Counted from the first letter of the stretch, positions 36,223 to 45,479 are shown. The stretch is DNA of 64,000 bases from CAYTID01 sp964437735 (GCA_964437735.1 CAYTID010000002.1:1-64000); one strand, 5' to 3'. A program made the numbers and translations. Notes: generated by a model not told the origin, from the sequence alone.

Positions 36223-37788
36223 TTATTTAGCGTATGAAACTACTCTGCGTTCTCTGATAATAGTAGCTTTTATTTGACCGGGATATTCAAGCTCTTCTTC
36301 AATTTTTTTTGTTATATCGTGAGCGAGAAGATCAGCCCTTGCGTCATCTATTTTATCAGGCTCTACCATTACTCGTATTTCTCTGCCGGCTTGTATAGCA
36401 TAGCATTTTGATACTCCATCGAACGATTGAGCAAGTGTTTCTAATTTTTCTAATCGTTTTATATAACCCTCAACAGATTCACGTCTCGCACCCGGACGAG
36501 CGCCGCTGACAGCATCAGCTGCCTGAACCAAAACTGCTATCGGTGTTTCCATTGGCATATCTTCATGATGCGATCCAATTACGTTAACAACGAGAGGATT
36601 TTCGTTGTATTTTTTTGCAAAATCATATCCGATCAGTGCATGCGGACCATCAACAGTTTTGTCGACAGTTTTTCCGAGATCATGAAGTAATCCCGCCCGT
36701 CTGGCAATAATTGCATCTAATCCCAATTCAGCAGCCATTATACCGGTTATATGAGCTACTTCCATACTGTGCGTCAGTAAATTTTGTCCGTATGACGACC
36801 TGTATCTCATTTTTCCGACACATTTTAATATTTCCGGATGTCCATTGTGAAGACCTAGTTCAAGAAAAGCGCTTTCGCCCGCCTTCAAAATTTCGTCTTC
36901 TACATCATTTTTAACTTTTTCAACAACCTCTTCTATTCGAGCCGGATGTATTCGACCATCCGACATAAGGCGCTCGAGAGATATTCGGGCAACTTCACGG
37001 CGAATAGGATCAAAAGAAGATAAAATCACAGCTTCAGGAGTATCATCGACTATTACATCAACACCGGTAGCAGATTCAAAGGCTCGTATATTTCTCCCCT
37101 CACGACCGATAATCCTTCCCTTCATCTCATCGCTTTGAATATTTAATACGCTTACCGTTGATTCAACCGAACAATCAGCGGCATATCTTTGAATTGATTG
37201 AATTACTAATTTTTGGGCATCTTGCTTAGCATCAATTTTCGCCTGATCCCTGATGTTCTTCATGATAGTTGCAGCTTCATTTTTAGTTTCTTGCAACAAA
37301 TTATCCATCAGCATTTTTTTGGCTTCTTCTGAGGTTAATCCTGCTATTCTTTCCAGACGAATATTTTGGTCATGTTGGAGTTTGAGAACTTCTTGTGTCT
37401 TCTCATTAATCCATTTTGTCTTTATCTCAAAATCTTTTTTTTGTGCTATTTGTTCGAGATCTTTTTTATTAATAAGATCGACTTTTTTATCAAAATTCTC
37501 TTCGCGCTGGGCTAATTGCTTTTCGAACGAAGCCAGTTTATTTTTTTTCTGATTTACTTCATTATCGAATTCTTGTTTTTTCTTGTACCATTCGTCCTTG
37601 ACTTCAAGTAATTTTTCTTTTTTTATGGCGTTAGCTTCCTTTTCAGCATTTACGATAAACTGTTTTGCCCGTTCTTCCGCCGTTGCGATCTTATTTTGTC
37701 CACTTTTATTATTAAGATACCACCCCAGATAAAAGCAAACCACTATGGTTACCACGAACATGGGTATAAGTATGTAAATTTCAGTCAT
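36223..37788 (-). CDS. rny: Ribonuclease Y
   Basis: Membrane-anchored endoribonuclease that initiates mRNA decay. The 521 residues show the full layout: an N-terminal membrane helix (about 4-24), a long charged coiled coil (about 30-200), a KH RNA-binding domain with GRIIGREGRNIRAFE (230-244) and an HD domain with RAGLLHDLGKTVD and IGSHHEDMP. The co-occurrence with RNase R at 3373-5502 gives endo- and exonuclease partners. It is transcribed just downstream of the 6S RNA gene, separated from it by that gene's terminator. Confidence 0.96.
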   Translation of the reverse strand: MTEIYILIPMFVVTIVVCFYLGWYLNNKSGQNKIATAEERAKQFIVNAEKEANAIKKEKLLEVKDEWYKKKQEFDNEVNQKKNKLASFEKQLAQREENFDKKVDLINKKDLEQIAQKKDFEIKTKWINEKTQEVLKLQHDQNIRLERIAGLTSEEAKKMLMDNLLQETKNEAATIMKNIRDQAKIDAKQDAQKLVIQSIQRYAADCSVESTVSVLNIQSDEMKGRIIGREGRNIRAFESATGVDVIVDDTPEAVILSSFDPIRREVARISLERLMSDGRIHPARIEEVVEKVKNDVEDEILKAGESAFLELGLHNGHPEILKCVGKMRYRSSYGQNLLTHSMEVAHITGIMAAELGLDAIIARRAGLLHDLGKTVDKTVDGPHALIGYDFAKKYNENPLVVNVIGSHHEDMPMETPIAVLVQAADAVSGARPGARRESVEGYIKRLEKLETLAQSFDGVSKCYAIQAGREIRVMVEPDKIDDARADLLAHDITKKIEEELEYPGQIKATIIRERRVVSYAK

Positions 37789-37814
37789 AAAAACTCCATA
37801 TTTTCAAATTTATT

Positions 37815-38042
37815 TTAAAAAAAAAGCCACACTTAAACTATAGATCAAGGTCGTTAAGAACCTCATTTTAACACGGTGGGTACCTGCCAGGACGATTCTT
37901 ACTTCCACTGTGGTGTATCGTTAAATACAACCATCCCGAATTTCGGGTGAGGCCTGTAATATGCCGCCCTTGAGTCAAGTTCCCTATAAATATAACTTGT
38001 CAGGTTCTTAATTTGTGTTGACTACGGTTAACGGTGTGGCTT
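37815..38042 (-). ncRNA. ssrS: 6S RNA (SsrS) candidate with its own terminator
   Basis: A 228-base region between zapA and rny folds into one long rod. The ends AAGCCACAC (from 38042) and GTGTGGCTT (to 37824) pair perfectly, and AAGAACCT and AGGTTCTT form an inner perfect helix. In between lie a large internal bulge and an apical hairpin (CCCG-AAATT-CGGG). On the minus strand the closing helix runs into TTTTTTTTT (to 37815), a clear terminator; the plus strand lacks this. A long rod with a central bubble placed directly downstream of zapA is the classic 6S position, where it would bind RNA polymerase holoenzyme. The assignment rests on shape and synteny, not on a covariance search. Confidence 0.72.
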
Positions 38043-38098
38043 TAAAAAAGCACATTATTTATAAGAACAAGAAACTGATAGAAAATTATAAAATAACT

Positions 38099-38389
38099 TT
38101 ATTGTTCGAGAATTTTATCAAGGTATTCATTCATTTTATTTATTTCTTCTTGAGCGCCATGAATGAACTTATTTGATTTCTCGCGTTCCTTAAATAAGTC
38201 TTCAGTAATATTTAAGGCTGAAAGTACGGCAACAGTTAGCGGGGGTTGTTCAGGAATTTTATTATGTATCGAATGAATCATTTCGTCGACATAATTTGCA
38301 ACCTTTTTTGTCAATTCGTCACTCTCTCCACGTAATGGATACTCAGTGCCGAATATTTTTACCCTGATGCTTTTGCTATCAGTTGCCAT
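38099..38389 (-). CDS. zapA: Cell division protein ZapA
   Basis: A 96-residue FtsZ-ring-associated protein. The N-terminal domain IRVKIFGTEYPLRGESDE, followed by YVDEMI and PLTVAVLSALNITEDLF, matches ZapA, ending in a coiled coil (about 60-96). It stabilises FtsZ bundles at midcell. It lies 67 bases downstream of the coiled-coil gene and just before the 6S RNA candidate, an arrangement also seen in Proteobacteria. Confidence 0.92.
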   Translation of the reverse strand: MATDSKSIRVKIFGTEYPLRGESDELTKKVANYVDEMIHSIHNKIPEQPPLTVAVLSALNITEDLFKEREKSNKFIHGAQEEINKMNEYLDKILEQ

Positions 38390-38456
38390 ATTTTTCTTTT
38401 TCGTAAGTTATTATTATTTCCAACTGTTAATTTTCCGTACCATGAGTCAATTTTGT

Positions 38457-38801
38457 TTACAAATGTGAGTTAATTTTTGAGATTAACTCGATAATCCGTT
38501 TTTTTAAAGCTTCCTTATCAGCGGGAGAGAGAGAATCATCACTAACTGATGTATATAATTTTGAGTTTTCTGATTTTAAGCGCGAAATCTCTAAATCTTT
38601 TTCGCTAATATTTTTTGTGATTCCCTCTAATTTCTCGACCAATTGGGAATATTGAAGTTTTAATTCTTTGTTTTCGTCCCGGAGCAGATAGATTACTTCA
38701 GATGTTTTCCGGATTTTTTCCCAAAGGGATTTTAATTCAGTCTCAATTTCTTTGTGATCTGTCATAGGTTTTAAATTTGTGTCAAGATTTTGATATTCCA
38801 A
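38457..38801 (-). CDS. Coiled-coil protein, ZapB-like
   Basis: A 114-residue protein that is almost entirely heptad-repeat coiled coil (about 15-85: LKSLWEKIRKTSEVIYLLRD and onward), with a short C-terminal helix (DKEALKKRIIELISKI). No enzymatic motif is seen. The position between pheT and zapA and the coiled-coil form suggest a ZapB-type partner of ZapA, but sequence alone cannot confirm it. The start is a TTG at 38801, backed by an AGGAG 9 bases upstream; an internal ATG at 38765 lacks any such site. Confidence 0.65.
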   Translation of the reverse strand: MEYQNLDTNLKPMTDHKEIETELKSLWEKIRKTSEVIYLLRDENKELKLQYSQLVEKLEGITKNISEKDLEISRLKSENSKLYTSVSDDSLSPADKEALKKRIIELISKINSHL

Positions 38802-38827
38802 GCCTAGAATCTCCTAAATTATTAGGA

Positions 38828-41242
38828 TTATTTTCTTAAAATTGCATTAAAATCTTTTTGTAAACCATTCACAACTTTATTTATAACTATATCAATTTCA
38901 TTATCAGTTAAAGTCTTAATTCTGGATAAGAAATGTAATGAAAAAGCGCAACTTTTCTTATCTTTCCTTATTTGATCGCCTTCATAAATATCAAATATCT
39001 CTACCGACACCAACAATTCTCCGGCATAGCTTGTTATCTTTGCTTTAATTTCAGCAACCGGAATTTTCCTTTCAACCACAAATGCCAAATCTCGTGTTAT
39101 CATTGGGAAACTTGGCAGCAATTTATATCGCTTCGTAACAGAGATAAATTTTCTTAATTTATCAATACTTAACTCAGCGACGGCTACATCTTGTTCAATA
39201 TCATATTGCTTCAGGATTTCCTTACTAACACTTCCGATATATCCCACTTCAAAGTCTTCTATTTCAATGGATATCACCGAATCAACTAAAGCTTTAGTAG
39301 TAGAATACGGAATAAATTTATATTTGTCAAGTAAAATTTTTTCAAAAAGATCTTGTATATCCCCTTTAATGTCAAAAATATCTGAAAACCGTTCATTCTG
39401 ATACCATTTTTGAGTTTCTGAGAAACCTGTTCTGATCATTATCAGGCGTCGTTCTTCAATAAAATTTAATTTATTTCTCTCTTTTGCTTTTTCCGGGACT
39501 GTAAAATAGACCTTACCTAGTTCAAACAAATTTAAATTTTTATTTTGTCTATAAACATTATATCTGATGACTTCAAGCATTGATGTAAGCATTGATGTTC
39601 TCATCGAAGCCATATCTCGGCTTATCGGATTTAGTATTTCGACGAAATTCTCTGTTACTTGAGTTGCAGTATCCTTTCTTTGTAAACTATTTGTAATAAC
39701 TTCGTTGAATCCGCGACCCGATAACCATATTGCAAATTCATCCTCAATGTTAAGCTCGGAAGATTTTGATGAAAATTTTAAATTAGTAGATGTTTTGGTT
39801 TCAATATTATCGTACCCATACAGCCGCGCTATTTCCTCGATCAAATCGATTTCTCTTTCAATATCAGGACGATAAGTCGGTATACTAAATTTAATTTTCC
39901 CTTTGGTTGAAGATATTTTATTAATACCAATTGAAGATAGAATTCTAACTATTTCTGATTCCTTTAATTCAGTTCCTAAAATTTTGTTTACATTTTTTAC
40001 TTGTAAATCTACTTTAAGCGGTTTTATCTTTAGTTTATATTTGTCGGCTATTTTTGATGATATTGATCCCCCGGCGATTTCAACAATCAAATGAGCAGCA
40101 CGTTCTATGGCATACGAAGTTATGTTCGGATCTGCTCCGCGTTCGAATCTTGTTGAGGCATTTGTGGATATCCCTAATTTCTTTGATGTTGATCTGATAT
40201 TTTGTGGATTAAAATAAGCGCTTTCAAGAAGAATGTTCACAGTATTTTCAGATATTTCAGAATCAGCGCCACCCATTACCCCAGCGATGGCTAATGGCTT
40301 TTCGGCATCGCAAATTAACAGCATGCCTGCTTTTAATTCTCTGCCTTGGCTGTCGAGCGTTACTATATGTTCACCATCAATAGCCTGTCTAACGATAATT
40401 TCTTGTCCTGCTATTTTATCATAATCAAAAGCATGAAGTGGTTGTCCGGTTTCCATTAACACGTAATTCGTTATATCGACTATATTATTAATTGGACGAA
40501 CACCAACCAACTGTAAACGTTCTTGCATCCATTTTGGTGATGCTTTTACTTTCACATCGGATAAAACCAATGCTGTATATCTCGGACAGTTGAGGGTATC
40601 CAAAACATCTATTTTAATTGATTTGTTGGACTTAGATTTGAAATCTATCGGAGGTACATATAATTTCTTTTTTAAGGCTGCTGCAACTTCTCTTGCCACT
40701 CCAATATGATTTAAACAATCTGGTCTATTTGGTGTAATACCAATATCATAGACAATATCGTTTAAATTGAAAAATTCAGCTAATGGAACACCAATTTCCG
40801 CATCATTGTCCAACACTAAAATGCCATCTTTGTCAGAACCAATAGCTAATTCATAAGCTGAACATATCATTCCGTGTGATTCTATTCCCCTAATCATAAC
40901 ATTCGATAGTTGAAAAGGCTTTTTTTCCGGATCGTGTTGGTTTTGGAGAATGATTGCCCCAATCAAACCGACTGCAACTTTTTGTCCGATTGCAACATTT
41001 TGTGCTCCGCAAACAATTTGTAATATCGCCGATTTAACATCAACTTTACAAACAGATAACTTATCAGCATTTGGGTGTTTGTTAACCTCCAGTACCGATC
41101 CAACTACAAAATTATCGTACTTTTTTCCCAAATACTCAATATATTCTACTTCCAAACCAGCTTTAGTTAATTTATCAGCAAGTTCTTCAGGTGATATATT
41201 AACTTTTACATAATCTTTTAACCAATTAAATGATATTTTCAT
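38828..41242 (-). CDS. pheT: Phenylalanyl-tRNA synthetase beta subunit
   Basis: Large subunit of the heterotetrameric PheRS, 804 residues. Domains in order: EMAP-like tRNA-binding (about 40-150, with VCGAQNVAIGQKVAV), the B3/B4 editing domain (about 210-380), B5 (about 405-475, RPDIEREIDLIEEIARLYGYD), the catalytic-like core and a C-terminal FDX-ACB anticodon-binding domain (about 710-804). It follows pheS with a 3-base gap. The arrangement rplT-pheS-pheT-zapB-like-zapA is a long conserved minus-strand block here. Confidence 0.96.
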   Translation of the reverse strand: MKISFNWLKDYVKVNISPEELADKLTKAGLEVEYIEYLGKKYDNFVVGSVLEVNKHPNADKLSVCKVDVKSAILQIVCGAQNVAIGQKVAVGLIGAIILQNQHDPEKKPFQLSNVMIRGIESHGMICSAYELAIGSDKDGILVLDNDAEIGVPLAEFFNLNDIVYDIGITPNRPDCLNHIGVAREVAAALKKKLYVPPIDFKSKSNKSIKIDVLDTLNCPRYTALVLSDVKVKASPKWMQERLQLVGVRPINNIVDITNYVLMETGQPLHAFDYDKIAGQEIIVRQAIDGEHIVTLDSQGRELKAGMLLICDAEKPLAIAGVMGGADSEISENTVNILLESAYFNPQNIRSTSKKLGISTNASTRFERGADPNITSYAIERAAHLIVEIAGGSISSKIADKYKLKIKPLKVDLQVKNVNKILGTELKESEIVRILSSIGINKISSTKGKIKFSIPTYRPDIEREIDLIEEIARLYGYDNIETKTSTNLKFSSKSSELNIEDEFAIWLSGRGFNEVITNSLQRKDTATQVTENFVEILNPISRDMASMRTSMLTSMLEVIRYNVYRQNKNLNLFELGKVYFTVPEKAKERNKLNFIEERRLIMIRTGFSETQKWYQNERFSDIFDIKGDIQDLFEKILLDKYKFIPYSTTKALVDSVISIEIEDFEVGYIGSVSKEILKQYDIEQDVAVAELSIDKLRKFISVTKRYKLLPSFPMITRDLAFVVERKIPVAEIKAKITSYAGELLVSVEIFDIYEGDQIRKDKKSCAFSLHFLSRIKTLTDNEIDIVINKVVNGLQKDFNAILRK

Positions 41243-41245
41243 AAT

Positions 41246-42259
41246 TTATCGGAATTGTTTTAAAAATCGAATGTCATTGTCAAATAATAGGCGAATATCA
41301 TCAATACCATGGCGGAGCATAGCGATTCTTTCTATGCCCATTCCAAAAGCATACCCGCTTACTACATCTGGATCATAGTTTACATTTTTATATAAATTCG
41401 GATCAACCATTCCGCATCCCAATATTTCTAACCATCCGGTATATTTACACACTCTGCATCCGCTTCCTGAACATAAAAAACATGTAATATCCATTTCAGC
41501 ACTCGGTTCGGTGAAAGGAAAGAAACTCGGACGAAACCGATATTTTAACCTACTACCGTAAAATTGTTTAGCAAATGCAACTAATGTCCCTTTCAACTCA
41601 CTAAATGTAACACCCACATCGATATATAAACCCTCAACTTGATGAAATAAACAATAGCTGCGCGAACTAATTGCTTCATTTCTATAGACCCTCCCCGGAG
41701 CGATTATTCTTATTGGCGGCTTTTGTTTTTCCATTACACGAATTTGTACAGGAGAGGTATGAGTTCTTAGTAAAATGTCTTCATTAATAAAAAAAGTATC
41801 TTGCATATCTCTGGCAGGATGATCTGGTGGGAAATTGAGTGCCTCGAAGTTATAATAATCACTCTCAATTTCAGGACCAAGAGCAATTTCAAAACCCATT
41901 CGCAAGAATATTGATTTTATCTCATTCAAAGTTTGAGTTATCGGATGGATGGAACCAATATTTTTTTGTCTTCCGGGAAGTGTTAAATCTAAAAATTTCT
42001 CAGTAGTGCTTTCCGAAATTTCAAATTGCTTCTTTTTATTATCGTAAATATTCTGTGCGTGATTACGAAGCTCATTCAGTATTTTACCGATAGTCGGACG
42101 TTCATCAGAGGCTACATTTTTTAAATTTTCAAAAAGTTCGGCGATAAGACCTTTGCGCCCAAGGTACTTTACTCGGTAATTCTCCAATTCCTCTATTGAA
42201 TCAACTATAGACAAATCATCAACGATTGCCCTTTTAAGATTTTCAATCTTTTCTTTCAT
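41246..42259 (-). CDS. pheS: Phenylalanyl-tRNA synthetase alpha subunit
   Basis: Catalytic subunit of PheRS, 337 residues. An N-terminal coiled coil (1-90) precedes the class II core with LLRTHTSPVQIR, motif 2 (VYRNEAISSRSYCLFHQVEG), RPSFFPFTEPSAE and motif 3 (GMGIERIAMLRHGIDDIR). It activates phenylalanine and transfers it to tRNA-Phe. The ATG at 42259 has AAGGAT 6 bases upstream. A strong hairpin with a U-run lies in the gap from rplT, which may attenuate pheST expression. Confidence 0.97.
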   Translation of the reverse strand: MKEKIENLKRAIVDDLSIVDSIEELENYRVKYLGRKGLIAELFENLKNVASDERPTIGKILNELRNHAQNIYDNKKKQFEISESTTEKFLDLTLPGRQKNIGSIHPITQTLNEIKSIFLRMGFEIALGPEIESDYYNFEALNFPPDHPARDMQDTFFINEDILLRTHTSPVQIRVMEKQKPPIRIIAPGRVYRNEAISSRSYCLFHQVEGLYIDVGVTFSELKGTLVAFAKQFYGSRLKYRFRPSFFPFTEPSAEMDITCFLCSGSGCRVCKYTGWLEILGCGMVDPNLYKNVNYDPDVVSGYAFGMGIERIAMLRHGIDDIRLLFDNDIRFLKQFR

Positions 42260-42281
42260 TTATATCCTTTATGATACAATT

Positions 42282-42353
42282 AAAAAAGAAAATCTTCCCA
42301 TTCTCATAAATGAATATTATTCACAATCGTGAACAAAAGAAAATGGGAAGATT
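42282..42353 (-). terminator. Terminator or attenuator between rplT and pheS
   Basis: On the minus strand AATCTTCCCATT pairs perfectly with AATGGGAAGATT (12 base pairs) and is followed by TTCTTTTTTA. The 39-base loop itself contains a small TTCAC-GATT-GTGAA hairpin. The element starts 7 bases after the rplT stop and ends 22 bases before pheS. It could end the ribosomal-protein transcript or act as a regulated attenuator for pheST; no leader peptide was found. Confidence 0.75.
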
Positions 42354-42360
42354 ATTTTAT

Positions 42361-42705
42361 TTAGAGAACAAATTTTACAACCTCGGCAAATGCTTCCGGG
42401 TTGTTTGCAGCTAAATTTGCCAATACTTTTCGATTGATTTCCAAGTCTTTCTTCTTCATAGCGTCTATTAACTGTGAATATGTAGTACCGTTCATGCGAG
42501 CTGCAGCATTGATCCGGGTTATCCATAGTTGACGGAAATCTCTTTTTTTCAATTTACGTCCTCGGTATGCATGTTGACCTGCTTTATCAATATGGTGCTT
42601 TGCTACCGTAAGGACTTTGCTTCTGGCACCCCAATAACCTTTCGCTCGCGCTAATATGCGTTTACGACGGCGATGGGAGGCAACTTTATTCTGCGAACGT
42701 GGCAT
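42361..42705 (-). CDS. rplT: 50S ribosomal protein L20
   Basis: A 114-residue large-subunit protein that binds 23S rRNA early in assembly and acts as a translational repressor in some bacteria. Its sequence carries family stretches such as SHRRRKRILARAKGYWGARS and LWITRINAAARMNGTTYSQL. It is highly basic at the N-terminus. It follows rpmI by 40 bases in the conserved infC-rpmI-rplT order. Confidence 0.97.
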   Translation of the reverse strand: MPRSQNKVASHRRRKRILARAKGYWGARSKVLTVAKHHIDKAGQHAYRGRKLKKRDFRQLWITRINAAARMNGTTYSQLIDAMKKKDLEINRKVLANLAANNPEAFAEVVKFVL

Positions 42706-42745
42706 AGTTGCTCTTTACTCCTTCTTATTAGTTAAATGTTAATTG

Positions 42746-42940
42746 TTAATTATGCAATAATTGCGTAATCCGTTTTGTTTCAGATTCTGATACAAGTGTC
42801 GATTTACGGAGATTTCTCTTACGCTTCGGACTTTTAGATGTTAAAATGTGACTTTTAAAAGCCTTTTTCCTTTTTATTTTTCCGGTACCTGTAATTTTAA
42901 ATCTTTTCTTTGCTCCGGAATCGGATTTCATTTTAGGCAT
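42746..42940 (-). CDS. rpmI: 50S ribosomal protein L35
   Basis: A 64-residue basic ribosomal protein. The start MPKMKSDSGAKKRFKITGTG and the KRKRNLRKS segment are family hallmarks. It lies between infC (17 bases upstream) and rplT, the standard bacterial order. Confidence 0.97.
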   Translation of the reverse strand: MPKMKSDSGAKKRFKITGTGKIKRKKAFKSHILTSKSPKRKRNLRKSTLVSESETKRITQLLHN

Positions 42941-42957
42941 TAATACACCTCTTTTTA

Positions 42958-43515
42958 TTATTGATCTGTTTTTTCTTTTGTGCCTTGTTTTTTCTTCGAG
43001 CCTTTGTCGGCTGCGAGTATCATTATCATTTGTCTCCCTTCCATTTGTGCTGGTTGTTCGACTTTTGCAATGTCCTGAATTTTTTCAGCTAATCGCAACA
43101 ATATTTCTTCGCCTTGCTCTTTGTAAGTAATTTCACGTCCCTTGAAGAATACTGATGCTTTTACTTTATTGCCTGCTTCAATAAATGCTCGAGCGTGTCT
43201 TGCTTTGAATTCAAAGTCGTGTACATCCGTATTTATATGAAGACGTATTTCCTTCATTACAACCACCTGCTGATGCTTACGTTGGAGTTTTTCTTTCTTT
43301 GTAAGCTCATACTTATACTTTCCGTAATCCATAATTTTACAAACCGGTGGTGAAGCATTTGGTACTATCTCAATTAAATCTAATCCTTTTGCATTGGCAT
43401 GAGCCATTGCTTCTTGAGGTGACATCACACCAATTTGCTGGCCATTTTCGTCTATCAAACGAATTCTGGATATCCTTATTTCTTCGTTCAGTCGGGGTGA
43501 ATGTTGGTCTTTAAT
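42958..43515 (-). CDS. infC: Translation initiation factor IF-3, probable ATT start
   Basis: 185 residues if started at the ATT at 43513-43515. IF-3 prevents subunit association and proofreads start codons. The N-domain is PRLNEEIRISRIRLIDENGQ and the C-domain has KEIRLHINTDVHDFEFKARH and KASVFFKGREI. There is no ATG or GTG in this frame between the upstream in-frame stop and the conserved LIDENG; a later TTG (43458) would cut off the conserved NEEIR segment. The ATT has AGGAG with 7-base spacing, inside the thrS stop region. An AUU start for infC is known to support autoregulation by IF-3 in Escherichia coli. Confidence 0.9.
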   Translation of the reverse strand: MKDQHSPRLNEEIRISRIRLIDENGQQIGVMSPQEAMAHANAKGLDLIEIVPNASPPVCKIMDYGKYKYELTKKEKLQRKHQQVVVMKEIRLHINTDVHDFEFKARHARAFIEAGNKVKASVFFKGREITYKEQGEEILLRLAEKIQDIAKVEQPAQMEGRQMIMILAADKGSKKKQGTKEKTDQ

Positions 43516-43530
43516 ATTAATACTCCTATG
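43516..43530 (-). promoter_or_regulatory. Ribosome-binding site for infC overlapping the thrS stop
   Basis: AGGAG (minus strand) overlaps the TAG stop of thrS and lies 7 bases before the ATT start of infC. This spacing favours that ATT over the one 6 bases closer. It decides the otherwise unexpected start codon. Confidence 0.7.
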
Positions 43531-45466
43531 TTGTTATTTGTTTTTCTTTTATTTCTATTTTGATCTCATTTAAAAAGTCATCAAAAGATTTAGTTCCTAG
43601 ATCACCTTTTTTATGCTTCCTTATGGAAACTTTTTGTGAATCTCTTTCCTTATCGCCTACAATCAACATATATGGGGTTTTTTTTGTTTCCCAATCACGG
43701 ATTTTGTAGTTAATTTTTTCATTCCGCAAATCAAGTTCAGCGCGAACGCCGTTTTCTTTAAGATTATTAAAAATCTTTAACGCATAATCCCTCTGAGAAT
43801 CAGTTATGGGTAATACTGCGGCTTGAATCGGATTCAACCATAGTGGAAATTCACCTGCAAAATGCTCTATCAGAACTCCGATAAATCTTTCCAAACTTCC
43901 GAATGGCGCCCTGTGAATCACAACAGGTCTATGCTTTTGTCCATCACTGCCGATATATTCAAGATTAAACCTTTCCGGCATCACATAATCTACCTGAACG
44001 GTTCCAAGCTGCCAGTTACGACCGAGTGCATCTTTTACAATGAAATCAATTTTGGGTCCGTAAAATGCCGCTTCACCGGGAGCTATTTTATAATTTAAAT
44101 TCATCTCTTCAGCCGCATCGATAATATCCTTCTCTGCTATTTCCCAAAGATTGTCGTCACCACCATATTTATCTTTATTCATGGGATCACGGAACGAGAC
44201 TCTTGTCGTAAAACCTTTGAAGCCAAGCGTATTAAAAACAAGTTGAATTAATCCGATTACATCGCATAATTCATCCTTAAGTTGATCTTGGCGGACAAAC
44301 ATATGTGAATCATCCACGGTAAAACTTCTAACTCTCGTTAATCCGTTTAATTCACCCGACTGCTCATAACGATATACAGTACCAAATTCAGCGAGACGTA
44401 TCGGTAAGTCCCGGTAACTTCTCGGCTTTGCGGCAAAAATCTGAAAATGATGAGGACAATTCATTGGTTTTAAAAGATATTCCTCATCTTCTACCTTTAT
44501 TGGTGCAAATTGACTGTCTTTGTAAAACGGATAATGACCACTTGTTTTATACAGATTTATATTTCCAATATGAGGAGTTACAACGGAAAGATATCCGCGT
44601 TTTTTTTGCTCCTCTCGTAAGAATGTTTCCAAGACTTCTCGAATAACAGTCCCTTTTGGCAACCAGAGAGGAAGTCCGGCACCCACTTTTGGAGTTAAGA
44701 GGAATAATTCCAATTCCGATCCCAATTTTCGATGGTCACGTCTTTTCGCTTCTTCTAATCTAAATAAATAATCATCTAACTCTTTTTTCGAGGTAAATGT
44801 AATTCCATAAATTCTTTGAAGCATTTTGTTTTTTTCACGACCTCTCCAATATGCTCCGGCAACGTTCAGTAATTTAATAAACTTAATATATCCTGTACTC
44901 GGTATGTGTGGTCCGTAACATAAATCGGTAAATTTTCCGACTTGATAAATCGAGATTTTATCATTTTTATGTTCGTCTAATAATTCCAACTTATAATTAT
45001 CGCCCTTTTCTTGGAAATACTTATAAGCATCATCCCAAGATTTCTCTTCCCTCTTAAATTCCAAATCTTGTTTGATGTACTCTTGCATTTTGTTTTCAAT
45101 CACTTTCAAATCATCATTGCTAAGAGCATGATCACCCATGTCAATATCGTAATAAAATCCGTTTTCGATCGAAGGACCGATTCCGAATTTTGTTCCTGGG
45201 AATAATTCTTCAATAGCTTCTGCCATAATATGAGCAGAACTGTGCCAATAGGTTTGTTTCCCTCCTTCGTCATCCCATCGGAGTATTTTTACGGAAGAAT
45301 CCTTTAAGATTTTTCTTGAGAGATCCCATATTTCACCGTTGACTTCAATAGCGAGAGCCTCTTTCGCCAATCGTGAACTGATACTTCCGGCAATTTCTTT
45401 TCCCGTGATGCCGGAGTCAAATTCTTTTACAGAATTATCAGGATATGTAATTTTTATTTTTGACAT
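43526..45466 (-). CDS. thrS: Threonyl-tRNA synthetase
   Basis: Class II synthetase of 646 residues. Domains: an N-terminal TGS domain (1-62), an editing (second additional) domain with HSSAHIMAEAIEELFPG (about 77-93), a catalytic core with MNCPHHFQIF and SHMFV, and a C-terminal anticodon-binding domain (about 540-640). The zinc ligands are the Cys of MNCPHH and the His residues of DDSHMF and VIHRAP. I use the ATG at 45466 (MSKIKITYPDN) over a TTG 12 bases upstream. A terminator hairpin sits immediately before it, so it may be attenuated or have its own promoter. Confidence 0.96.
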   Translation of the reverse strand: MSKIKITYPDNSVKEFDSGITGKEIAGSISSRLAKEALAIEVNGEIWDLSRKILKDSSVKILRWDDEGGKQTYWHSSAHIMAEAIEELFPGTKFGIGPSIENGFYYDIDMGDHALSNDDLKVIENKMQEYIKQDLEFKREEKSWDDAYKYFQEKGDNYKLELLDEHKNDKISIYQVGKFTDLCYGPHIPSTGYIKFIKLLNVAGAYWRGREKNKMLQRIYGITFTSKKELDDYLFRLEEAKRRDHRKLGSELELFLLTPKVGAGLPLWLPKGTVIREVLETFLREEQKKRGYLSVVTPHIGNINLYKTSGHYPFYKDSQFAPIKVEDEEYLLKPMNCPHHFQIFAAKPRSYRDLPIRLAEFGTVYRYEQSGELNGLTRVRSFTVDDSHMFVRQDQLKDELCDVIGLIQLVFNTLGFKGFTTRVSFRDPMNKDKYGGDDNLWEIAEKDIIDAAEEMNLNYKIAPGEAAFYGPKIDFIVKDALGRNWQLGTVQVDYVMPERFNLEYIGSDGQKHRPVVIHRAPFGSLERFIGVLIEHFAGEFPLWLNPIQAAVLPITDSQRDYALKIFNNLKENGVRAELDLRNEKINYKIRDWETKKTPYMLIVGDKERDSQKVSIRKHKKGDLGTKSFDDFLNEIKIEIKEKQITT

Positions 45467-45479
45467 AAAATGATTCAAT

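Noticed and set aside
37253..37552. 99-codon plus-strand ORF
   Set aside because: It is the antisense of the rny coiled coil; Phe/Ser-rich wording is the complement of Lys/Glu codons.
37815..38042. tmRNA or SRP RNA
   Set aside because: No tRNA-like end, no tag reading frame and no SRP tetraloop motif; the rod shape and zapA neighbour fit 6S RNA better.
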